From assembly GCF_030269925.1 (NCBI RefSeq), contig NC_085124.1:5952001-6016000 (forward strand): a stretch of 64,000 nt of DNA. The letters are read 5' to 3'. The DNA comes from Bombyx mori. Taxonomy: Eukaryota; Arthropoda; Insecta; Lepidoptera; Bombycidae. The notes under the pieces are model-generated. The model made no database searches, had not been told where the DNA came from, and worked only from the letters and a program-made list of their open reading frames with translations. Each line of letters begins with the position of its first letter. Positions within the stretch are counted from its first letter, which is position 1. The position numbers were made by a program, and so were the translations under genes. Below, one piece after another: positions 13,301-25,785 of this stretch.

Positions 13301-16300
13301 AAACGCATTATTGATTCATGGCAGAAATAGGCAGGATGGCGGCCGTGGTGGTATCTACCCGTGCGGACTCAGACACAAGACGACCTACCATCATATACCG
13401 AAGGTCGCATATATCTCGTTATGCATTGTTAATGTGTTATAAAGTATATAAAAATATAGTATATACATATAAAAGATGACTTGAAGAAAGTATTATTCTA
13501 TACTCAATTTTAGTCTCGGCAAGACACCGACATACATAAGAATGGACAAACTAAGTCATAATGCTCTCGAAAATCAAATAGATCCAAATGTCACACCTGA
13601 GAACGTGTTCATTATCAATAACACCGTTGAAGCTAAAAGGGCTTTGAAATACGTACAGGACTCGACTTGGAACTATAAGACAGGTTAGCCAACAAGAAAT
13701 ATAGTTTTATTTAGTTTAAGTTATTTAATATGTTTTAAATTCATCTTTTTCTGTGTTTTGGCCTGTATGTGGTGTGTATTTATCGCGTATATACACTATT
13801 TATACAAAGGTAACCTCTCTGTGTTTGTTATGTATTCAAGGCCAAATCTCTGAAGTGATTTTTATGAAATTCGGTATAAAGATCTGAATCTGAATCCTGA
13901 AAAAGAGACTAATTAAATCCCACTGCTAAGAAGGGGTTTCACGCATTTATAATATAATAATTAAGTAGTATGTTAAATAATAAATACCTTAAATTATTAT
14001 TAAAGGTATTGTAGAATGTAAATAAAAAATGATAATTTGCTATTTTCAATACTTGTAGATTTTTCATCAAAAATAATAGTGTACGGTGCGAAAATCCAGA
14101 CGTATTGTTGTTTGACTGCGTTATTGGAGTCAAAAGTACCAGCTGAGAATATAGTGTTTGTTGAACCGTTTCCGCCTGAAAATAATACGAAAACAAGGGT
14201 CCCTATTTTTTGTAACGTTTATGTAAGGCTATTGAGGTCATTGTTCTTTTTGATACGCTTTTATTAGCTTCAGACGTATGTATGTTAGTATGTAACGGAA
14301 TCTTTGAACATGATTTTGACCCCCTTAAAAACGTCGGATTAACTCGAAATTTGGTCCACTTATTAAGGACCGATGACAATTCAATATTTAAAAAAAAATG
14401 GAACTAAAATTAAATTCAACTAAAAAATGAAAAATAAATAATAGTTTAAAAAAACTAACAAAATACGCTTTTATAGAAAATCCAGCTAAAAAATAGAAAA
14501 CAAATTTTAATAAATTTCAATTAAAAATAGTGTAAGCAAAAGTGATTTTATTGTAAATAAAGCGTGGGGTGCAAGGTATCAGTAGTTATAAATATTTTAT
14601 GAACAGATATGAGTAGAAGGGTTATTTTGATAATATCCTGAAAAGCACCTCACCCTAAATAAATTTATAATCCAAATTTATGAAGAAAAAAAAATCTATT
14701 TTTTAGTTGTTTTTTCTGTAAAAGCGTATTTTGTTAGTTTTTTTAAACTATAATTTATTTCTGTATAGGTAAAGTAAGACACCTTAAATAAGAGTTTGAA
14801 ATACGTTTATTGGAATTAAGTGAGTTACTTAAATCATCGATTCGATATTTGTACGACAAAAAAAAATCCAATGCGTTTTGATTATAATCATTCGAAAAAC
14901 TATTGTTACGAGTATATTTAAAATTGAAAAAATATCGAGGGTAATATAAACCTTTAAATTAACTGAAAGCGTAATAAACGAATATTGATACGATTTGGTT
15001 GTGATGAAGTCGCATTAAGCAAATATTACAACTTATTTGTTCGGTCTCTATACGATTTTGGTTGTGATGAAGTCTTATTAAGCAGATATCACAACCTATT
15101 TGTTCGGTCTCTTTGCAATTATATGTATGCGGCTGGCCAAAATATTAAATATTCGTAACCCTGGATTTATCAAAATCAGATCAACTGCTTAATGATAGTC
15201 TTACAACAATTTTAATCTGAATAAATAAAATAATTAATATTTTAAATGTCAGGTCGATCGAACCGTACAAGAGGTATTAGAAAATCTAGGTATTGACGTT
15301 TACAGTGGGTATTATTTTGATAATTGGGAAATTGATTACGATGAACTGGTCACTCGTGTGGATTTCATATCACAATATAAGCGGGTGAGATTAGATTGTG
15401 CTGCTTTCTTCTATTATGGAAAGAGAGGAATTAATACTCAAGCGTACATAGGTAAAGAACTGAAATTTTATTATTTATATTTTGGTCTCATTTAGTAAAA
15501 CTAAAACTGAAATTAGTTTTGTTTTTCTTCGTAATTAAAATTCGTCTTCCAGCTATTAATAAAAGTGGAATCGTTTATGATAACGGTATTTTAATAGACA
15601 ATAAATTTAGAACGAAAGATCCCAATATCTATGCCGCCGGACCGGCTACGGCATATTGCAGGAAATACTATGCTGAATCTTACAAACAGAAGTATTATGA
15701 CTCTTATGAGATAGGAGAAAAGGTATTGTGTAAAGCTTGTTATTTTTATGATCTTCTATATTTTTTCTTATCTTTTATTGCCTTGGCAACACAAAGCGCG
15801 GGAATAATTTACAAAACTCTAATGATAATTATTTACTATTAAGAGCCTGTAAGTTTTTGAACTCGACATTCAGATATTAATGAAAATTACACTTGTACAT
15901 GTGTTTCATCCTTTTTTATTAATTATCCTTTCAAATTTTATCACAAATCGTACTGATGCAAATAATTTGCAGCTGGGATTTCAAATTCAAGACGAGTTAG
16001 ACCCTCTATTCACCAAGTCCAGTTCTACTCCAAAATCAGATATTCTTTTAAAACGGGACTCTGTAATTGAAACTGCAGCAAGACAATCGGTTTCGTCACA
16101 CAAATCTCTAACGTTAGTACGGATTTAAGTGAATAAATGGGTTTGAACAATAAATGAGGAGCAATAAAATGCTATATAGGTGGCTCCTTTCACCTAACAG
16201 TGAAATAACGAATAGACGTATTTTTTTCTAAAGCAGAAGTTGATGGATTATCAGTGGAAGTATTAGTATTAGTACCTATATTGTATATAAGTATGTCCTA

Positions 16301-19300
16301 GGTTATTTTTGTCGGGGAAAAATCACGTCTCAATTCTGATTTTTATAAAACTCTAAAATGTGACTTCCAATTTAAAAATGCTACAAATTGATCTGTATTT
16401 GCGCAAAAAACTAATTGTACGCAAAAAATTAAGGACTATGTCTATTTTTAATTAACATGATCTCTACAAACCCTACATTATTTTGCTTTCAGTCGTTGCA
16501 TTACACAATTATAGATGCAAAGGGAAACTTTATTACAGCGTGTTATATAATCAAATTAGTCACAAGACATTTTTTGTGATCACTAAGCTTTGATTGCGAA
16601 GCTCTTTACGACTAATTTTAAGGGGGAATGGGAAAAAAATTGTAGTCATCTAAATAAATAGCGCTATTTTGAACAACATTGTATAAAAGTTCATCTCGGG
16701 TCAATATGACCTGATATTATAATCAACGTCATAAGGAACAATATTCTGTCAGAATCTATTAGGAAATTAGAACAAAACGTACCTATGTCAGGGGACATTT
16801 TTTAGGGAGTTTGACGTTTAGTAGTTAAAAAAAAAGTGTGAAAATTGACTAAAACATGGGCTGACGTTGATAATATTAGATAATTTTATCTATATCCTAC
16901 TGTAATGTTAATTTGTTTATTATAACTTACTGGTGGTAAGATCTCTTATGAGTCCGCACGGGTAGGTACCACCGCCCCACCTATTTCTACAGTGAAGCAG
17001 CAATGCGTTTCGGTTTGAAGGGTGGGGCAGCCGTTGTAACTATACTGAGACCTTAGAACTATATCTCAAGGTGGGTGGCCCATTTACGTTGTAGATGTCT
17101 ATGGGCTCCAGTAACCACTTAACACCAGGTGGGCTGTGAGATCGTCCAACCACCTAAGCAATAAAAAAAATAAAATAAAAAAAACAGGTTCCACAAGGTT
17201 CGTCAGGACTGTATTTTCATACACAACTGCATTCGTTTTTACACCTTTCTCACAAAAATGTACCTCTGTTAAGCCCCAATAAGAAACTCCCAACCATACC
17301 ATGAGCGAGGATGGAAAATGACCTCGTTGGACACGCGGAATACGGTTGCTCGCTTCTTCACTACTGTGTGCGTACACCTTATCATTTTGTTTGTTGTAGC
17401 TCTCTTCTACGGTAAAAATTTTTTCATCCGAAAAAAGAATTTCCCGATATTTTTTTCCCGCGTACCGCTTCAACAAAGCGCGGCATCTCTTCAGTCTCAG
17501 GTCCATTAGACGAGCATTCAAACGATGTCCTGTTTTTCTTCGATATGCCCGAAGCCTTAGTCTTCATTTAACACCCTTTTCACCGTAGTTCTGCTTAACC
17601 CCATCTGAAGGGCCAACAGTTTCTGCTTACGTTTGGGATTTCGTTGAATTCGCGCCTTCACAGCTTTTATCACTGCTGGAGTCCTAACAGACCGAGGGCG
17701 ACCACTTCTTGACCTGTCATCTACACTAGAGTCTTCATTGTATCGTTTGATGGTACGATAAACGAATCTTTTGGTTATATTCAAATTTTTCAGTATGTTA
17801 AAAATTTGAATTGGCGCGTAACCGCAACGATGCAACGCAATAACTGCAACACGGTCTTCTTTAAGCGTCCACTCCATATTTAAAAATGAGTAAAATTCTA
17901 AAAGTATACTTTTTTATTTTCATGAACAATTCGAAATTCGAATTCAATAAAGTTTTTTGTGGCCAGCATTCTAAAAGAAAAGTTTTTACTGTGTGACAAT
18001 ACTTATGACCTGACAAGTTATAATTCCAGTTATGAAGAAATATCAGAAATGCAACTGCCGGTATTCAAGAAACCGTTAGTGACATATTGCCTTCTGCCCG
18101 GCGGTCTGCAGTACTTGGAGGTCCGGGCGCCTGGGAAAAAAATACCTCATCATTACGTTCAGACGATGCAATTCAATGTTAGTTTAAACGCGATCACGTA
18201 GTCTTAAGCCGCGGTTATAATAGATAGATAGAAAGGTTTGTACGGAAGTGGAAAGACGTCTAATCGCGGTCAAGGCGTTAAATTATCGATTCACTCTCAA
18301 GCTTCAGTGTAGGGATGGTCGATATTAGAAAAACATCGATGTGGACATCGATTTAAAATTATCGATATACGATAAACATCGATAGCAAAAGATCGATATC
18401 TAAAACATCGATGTTTTTGGTAGGAAATAAAACTGTTTATTTTATTTATTCTACGTGTCTATTAATTAAAACTACGTTTTACGGATTATAAATGGGGTTT
18501 AATTGCGACTTGACTCCGACATCACACTTCACAATTTACATTTTCTTTCAAACACATTTTTGTAGTACGGCTTACTTCGATTACGTTAATCCTCTAGTTT
18601 AAAATATTTGTACTATCTGTGGACTCACTAGCTAGATAGTACATCCACCGTTAGATGGCCCTAATAGATATATGGACGTTTCGATCAATGTGCCGATGTT
18701 ATCGAAACCAAAACATCAATGTTTTCCAGCTAAACATCGATTTTAATTCAACATCGATGAATATCGATCATCCCTGCTTCAGTGGTATAATAAATAGCAT
18801 CTTTACATTTTATTGCATCTGTGGCTTTATCATCAACGAGTAAAGCTCACGGTTTACGTTGTGTTAAATGGTTACTGAATCTCCCAACCTGAATCACTAC
18901 TACTCATCTACCGCCATCGATCTTCAGACATAAGGCAGTAGTCTTAATTGAATATCGTTGGGTCTGCGGTCAGCTCCCTACATCAGACCGCCAAGTCGCG
19001 CATACCCCGCGTGCCCCCTAGGCGCGGATACCTCGTAGGAGGACCGGATCCATGTCCGAAAAATAAATAAAAAATCTTAGTTGTATGTACTAACTATATC
19101 GTGTTATTTTTTAAACTTTTTGTTGTTATTTGTTGATGTTGTCAATTATATTATTATACTGTCGTTTGTTAAAATAATAAGCTATAACATGTATAATTGA
19201 TATTTATCCAGTATCTTGTTAGTTCACTGATCTTCTTAATTATCAATTTGTCGGTACAGCTCATTAAATAAATAATGAATATTATACCCTTCAAACTTGT

Positions 19301-22300
19301 TTTTTTTTTTTTTTTTTTTTATGATTGAAAGTTTACTGGTGGCCCGAAGGCCTTTCCAGTTTCACCAGGACAGGTGGGCGAGCAAAGGCTCAGCCAAGAG
19401 GGTTGGGATTTGCTAACAACTGCCCGAGCGCCTCCAAAGGAGACCTAACAACTCAAGAGCAATTGTTTCGCGAATGAATCTACTACCGGATCGGAATCGC
19501 GACCCGCTGAGAAGATCCGGCGAGAAACTCAGCGGGCTGATGCATGGGTTAGATTGCACGTCGACCTCTTTGTCGAGTTCGACGAGTACGGTTACCGGGG
19601 TCCCTAAGCCTGCCCCTAGTATTAGAGCTGAAGGCATCTAATGCAAAGGTTATTGGATCTGATGGATCCGTAAGGACGTGTCTAGGGCGTCGACGGTGAC
19701 TGGCTCCTGCATAATCAGGATTCGGGGAGTAATCAGCGGCGGCAACGATAAGGCGATTATCATGACGCATAGCCTTATCGAAGTATCGTTCCGACGCTGA
19801 CTTCATGTATTTCCGAATTGATTCGAGGCCCAGGTCGTCGTGTAGGTCAACGTTCCTCACGAACCACGGAGCCCCGACAGCTAACCTGCAAAAGCGGGAT
19901 TGTAGGGATTGGAGGGTGTCTATGTGTGTGCGGGCCGCGTGAGCGAACACCACACTCGCGTAAGTCATGACGGGCCTTATGCAAGTTTTGTAAAGTGTCA
20001 CCTTGTTCCGAAGGGACATTTTACTCCGCTTACAGATCATGGGGTAGAGTCTACCGAGAATAAACGCGGCACGGTCACGGACTGATTTTATATGCGGGCG
20101 GAATGTCATCGATGCATCCAGGGTAACGCCCAGGTACTTGACCTTCCTGGCCCAGGGTATGGGTTGTCTAAAGAGAGTAATCGGGGGTGTGAGATTCCTC
20201 CTCCTAATCCGGGAGGAAATCCGTGTGGAGCTTCCCCTCTGAAATAGCACCGCAGTACTTTTCGCTGGGTTGATGTCTATGCGCCATTTTCGGAACCACT
20301 GTCCTAGGGCTAGGGCTGCGCTCTGAAGCTTCTTCGCGATTAGGGACTTATTTCTACTAGAATAGTAAACAGTCGTGTCGTCGGCGAATAAAGCTAAATG
20401 GGTTGGCGGCGACCGGGGAATATCGTTGACGAATAAGCTAAATAGGAGGGGTGAGAGGACAGAGCCTTGCGGGACTCCAGCTGTGAGAGGTCGTGGGGTG
20501 GAGCGGGTTCCCTCGACTCTATATCGAAAAGAGCGGTTCGACAAGAAGTCCCGTATGATGAGCACGAGACTATCCGGCACGCCCATGTTGAATAGTTTGA
20601 AAATCAAACCATTGTGCCAGACTTTGTCGAACATTCCGATAGAGGCACCCGTCACGTGCGGACGTGCTCATCGTCCACTCGATCGCCCGGTCTTTGTTCG
20701 CCCGGCTTTTGTTAGCCCGGCCATTGTTCGCGCGGCCTGTGTTCGTGATACATCTGCCGACCAAGTGGTTTCCTGCAAGTATTTATTTGTTTTGTTTCTT
20801 TTCGTAATTTCTGTTTTGTTGTGCTTTTTCTTTGTCCTGTAGTAATCGCGCCGCATTGCCACCTGTGTTCAATAGAACCGCTCAGGTCCGAGAAGTTGGG
20901 GCCTCGCCGCAAGGCGAGTGTTTTCAAGACCCGGGGCCGCCCCACCTGGGTACTCAGCGATCATGGACGCTGTATTCGCGGAATTCCTCCGACTTCGCCA
21001 CCCACAGCTCGCCTCGGAGTTTCTGGCCTTCAAGGCCAATCACACTGCGAGCCCTCTCGAGGACTCCGCCGCGCTCGCTGCTCCTGCGTCGCCTGTACCT
21101 GCGTGCAGAGCTTCTGCATTGAGCACCGCAGCCTCTGTCGTGCCTGCCGCTCCCGTGTCGCCTATACTGGCGAGAAAAGCTGCTGCGTCGTCCGCCGTGA
21201 CCATCGTTTCAGCTGAGCGATCATCCGCGGCCTCCGTCGCGCCCTCTAAAACACCTACACTTGCTCGTAGGTCGCCTGCACCCGCCTCCTCGTGCTCCGA
21301 CTCTGACTCGGACATGGAGGTCGACCTCGCCCCCGCCTCATCGACGGATGGATTCACCCTGGTACAGAAGGGTAAGAAGCGTGCCGCGGAGTATCGAGCT
21401 CCCGCGGCCGCTAAAATTAGCAAAGCCGTGAACGCGTCGCGCCCCCGCCCTCAGACTCCCGTTGCGCCCCCAGCCCGTGCCACTCCGTCGCCGCGTCCGG
21501 TGGCACAAAATAAAACCCAGACCCCTCCCCCGGTTATCCTTCAGGAGAAGGCAGCTTGGGATCGAGTTTGCCTGGCCCTTAAGGCCAAAAATATAAATTT
21601 CACGAATGCCCGTAACCTCGCGAACGGCATTCAAATTAAGGTTCAAACACCCGACGACCATAGGGCCCTCTCTTCTTACCTCCGTAAGGAGCGTATAAGT
21701 TTCCATACGTATACGCTCCAGGAGGAGCGCGAACTCCGCGTTGTAATACGCGGAATCCCTAAAGAGTTAGATGTAGAGCTCGTAAAAGCCGACCTGTTAG
21801 AACAAGGCCTACCAGTGAATTCTGTGCACCGTATGCACACCGGTCGCGGTAGGGAGCCATATAATATGGTTCTAGTCGCTCTCCAGCCTACCCCCGAGGG
21901 TAAGAAAATCTTTAACACACAGACCGTCTGTAGGCTCTCTGGTATCGCTGTCGAAGCCCCTCATAAAAAAGGCACTCCTAGCCAGTGCCATAACTGTCAA
22001 TTGTACGGGCACTCTTCCCGTAACTGTCACGCGCGCCCCCGATGTGTTAAGTGTTTGGGCGATCACGCCACGGCCCTCTGCGCTCGCGACCAAAAAACCG
22101 CGACGGAACCGCCTAGCTGCGTCCTGTGTCGAACACAGGGTCACCCCGCGAATTACCGTGGTTGCCCCCGAGCCCCTAAAATAAATCGCCGCGTCGCCCG
22201 CCAAAACCGCCTCCGAGCTTCCGGCCCAGACATCAAAGCCTCGGCACCCTCTGCGTCGCAGGCTAAGCCAGCGTTCGTTCCGGCGGCGGTGCCCAGTGTC

Positions 22301-25300
22301 TCGGCCTGGGCAAAACCGCTGCCGTACACGAACACGGCTACAACTCCCTCCTCCGCGATTCGTCCCACCCCCGCGACTCGTCCCTCTCCCGCGACTTGCC
22401 CTCCGACCGCGTCCGAAAATCTCGCTTTAGCGATCGACTTCTTTCAGTCGATCAACTTTGAGCGCGTTAACGCTTTGGGCGACGCCATTCGCGCTGCCTC
22501 CACTGCACAACACTTTATCGCCGTTGTGCAGGAATACGCCGACGTATACGCGTCATTAAATACGTACGTCCTCCCCTCACTCCGCCGGTAATCAATGGCG
22601 TATATAAGTAGAATAAAGCCCCTATCCGTAACGATAGGATTTTTTAACGCTTACGGTCTCGCAAATCAACGTGATCAGGTTTCTGACTTTTTGCGTGACC
22701 ATCAAATTGATATCTTTTTAGTGCAGGAGACCCTACTTAAGCCCGCGCGCCGTGACCCTAAAATCGCGAACTATAACATGGTCAGGAACGACAGGCTCTC
22801 TGCCCGTGGTGGTGGTACCGTCATTTACTATAGAAGAGCCCTGCATTGCGTCCCGCTCGATCCTCCCGCGCTCGCTAATATCGAAGCATCAGTGTGCCGA
22901 ATCTCACTGACGGGACACGCGCCGATCGTTATCGCGTCCGTTTATCTTCCACCGGATAAGATCGTTCTAAGCAGTGATATCGAGGCGCTGCTCGGTACGG
23001 GGAGCTCTGTCATTCTGGCGGGCGACCTAAATTGTAAACACATCAGGTGGAACTCACACACCACAACCCCGAATGGCAGGCGGCTTGACGCTTTGGTCGA
23101 TGATCTCGCCTTCGATATCGTCGCTCCGCTGGCCCCGACTCACTACCCGCTAAATGTCGCGCATCGCCCGGATATACTCGACATAGCGTTATTAAAAAAC
23201 GTAACTCTGCGCTTACACTCGATCGAAGTAGTTTCAGAGTTAGATTCAGACCACCGTCCCGTCGTTATGAAGCTCGGTCGCGCTCCCGATTCCGTTCCCG
23301 TCACGAGGACTGTGGTGGATTGGCACACGCTGGGCATCAGCCTGGCTGAATCTGATCCACCATCGCTCCCGTTTAACCCGGACTCTATCCCGTCTCCTCA
23401 GGATACCGCTGAAGCCATAGACATCTTAACGTCACACATCACCTCGACATTAGATAGGTCATCGAAACAAGTTGTAGCGGAGGACTTCCTTCACCGCTTC
23501 AAATTGTCCGACGATATTAGGGAACTCCTTAGAGCTAAGAACGCCTCGATACGCGCCTACGACAGGTATCCTACCGCGGAAAATCGTATTCGAATGCGTG
23601 CCCTACAACGCGACGTAAAGTCTCGCATCGCCGAAGTCCGAGATGCCAGATGGTCTGATTTCTTAGAAGGACTCGCGCCCTCCCAAAGGTCTTACTACCG
23701 CTTAGCTCGTACTCTCAAATCGGATACGGTAGTAACTATGCCCCCCCTCGTAGGCCCCTCAGGCCGACTCGCGGCGTTCGATGATGACGAAAAAGCAGAG
23801 CTGCTGGCCGATACATTGCAAACCCAGTGCACGCCCAGCACTCAATCCGTGGACCCTGTTCATGTAGAATTAGTAGACAGTGAGGTAGAACGCAGAGCCT
23901 CCTTGCCACCATCGGATGCATTACCACCCGTCACCCCGATAGAAGTTAAAGACTTGATCAAAGACCTACGTCCTCGCAAGGCTCCCGGTTCCGACTGTAT
24001 ATCTAACCGCGTTATTAAACTTCTACCCGTCCAACTCATCGTGATGTTGGCATCTATTTTCAATGCCGCTATGGCGAACTGTATCTTTCCCGCGGTGTGG
24101 AAAGAAGCGGACGTTATCGGCATACATAAACCTGGTAAACCAAAAAATCATCCGACGAGCTACCGCCCGATTAGCCTCCTCATGTCTCTAGGCAAACTGT
24201 ATGAGCGTCTGCTCTACAAACGCCTCAGAGACTTCGTCTCATCCAAGGGCATTCTCATCGATGAACAATTCGGATTCCGTACAAATCACTCATGCGTTCA
24301 ACAGGTGCACCGCCTCACGGAGCACATTCTTGTGGGGCTTAATCGACCAAAACCGTTATACACGGGAGCTCTCTTCTTCGACGTCGCAAAAGCGTTCGAC
24401 AAAGTCTGGCACAATGGTTTGATTTTCAAACTATTCAACATGAGCGTGCCGGATAGTCTCGTGCTCATCATACGGGACTTCTTGTCGAACCGCTCTTTTT
24501 GATATCGAGTCGAGGGAACCCGCTCCTCCCCACGACCTCTCACAGCTGGAGTCCCGCAAGGCTCTGTCCTCTCACCCCTCCTATTTAGCTTATTCGTCAA
24601 CGATATTCCCCGGTCGCCGCCGACCCATTTAGCTTTATTCGCCGACGACACGACTGTTTACTATTCTAGTAGAAATAAGTCCCTAATCGCGAAGAAGCTT
24701 CAGAGCGCAGCCCTAGCCCTAGGACAGTGGTTCCGAAAATGGCGCATAGACATCAACCCAGCGAAAAGTACTGCGGTGCTATTTCAGAGGGGAAGCTCCA
24801 CACGGATTTCCTCCCGGATTAGGAGGAGGAATCTCACACCCCCGATTACTCTCTTTAGACAACCCATACCCTGGGCCAGGAAGGTCAAGTACCTGGGCGT
24901 TACCCTGGATGCATCGATGACATTCCGCCCGCATATAAAATCAGTCCGTGACCGTGCCGCGTTTATTCTCGGTAGACTCTACCCCATGATCTGTAAGCGG
25001 AGTAAAATGTCCCTTCGGAACAAGGTGACACTTTACAAAACTTGCATAAGGCCCGTCATGACTTACGCGAGTGTGGTGTTCGCTCACGCGGCCCGCACAC
25101 ACATAGACACCCTCCAATCCCTACAATCCCGCTTTTGCAGGTTAGCTGTCGGGGCTCCGTGGTTCGTGAGGAACGTTGACCTACACGACGACCTGGGCCT
25201 CGAATCAATTCGGAAATACATGAAGTCAGCGTCGGAACGATACTTCGATAAGGCTATGCGTCATGATAATCGCCTTATCGTTGCCGCCGCTGACTACTCC

Positions 25301-25702
25301 CCGAATCCTGATCATGCAGGAGCCAGTCACCGTCGACGCCCTAGACACGTCCTTACGGATCCATCAGATCCAATAACCTTTGCATTAGATGCCTTCAGCT
25401 CTAATACTAGGGGCAGGCTTAGGGACCCCGGTAACCGTACTCGTCGAACTCGACAAAGAGGTCGACGTGCAACCTAACCCATGCATCAGCCCGCTGAGTT
25501 TCTCGCCGGATCTTCTCAGCGGGTCGCGATTCCGATCCGGTAGTAGATTCATTCGCGAAACAATTGCTCTTGAGTTGTTAGGTCTCCTTCGGAGGCGCTC
25601 GGGCAGTTGTTAGCAAATCCCACCCCTCTTGGCTGAGCCTTTGCTCGCCCACCTGTCCTGGTGAAACTGGAAAGGCCTTCGGGCCACCAGTAAACTTTCA
25701 AT

Positions 25703-25785
<83 letters not shown>

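Larger units (their letters stand above)
19301..20632 (-). mobile_element. Jockey-clade LINE copy B, 3' part
   Basis: The poly(A) tail is poly(T) at 19301-19320, followed by the 3' UTR and RT C-terminal half of the same family as copies A, C and D. It breaks at ACTTTGTCGAAC where copy C entered, and resumes at 25795-25914. Its own TSD is TTCAAACTTGT at 19290-19300 and 25915-25925, so the original insertion was a 5'-truncated copy of about 1.45 kb. Confidence 0.92.
20633..25782 (+). mobile_element. Jockey-clade LINE copy C, full length, nested in copy B
   Basis: Starts ATTCCGATAGAGG at 20633 and ends in about 75 A residues (25708-25782). The 5' UTR has one copy of a 75-bp unit that is present twice in A and D. 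ORF1 is open and ORF2 carries one nonsense codon. Insertion into an existing family member proves two separate retrotransposition events here. Confidence 0.94.
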
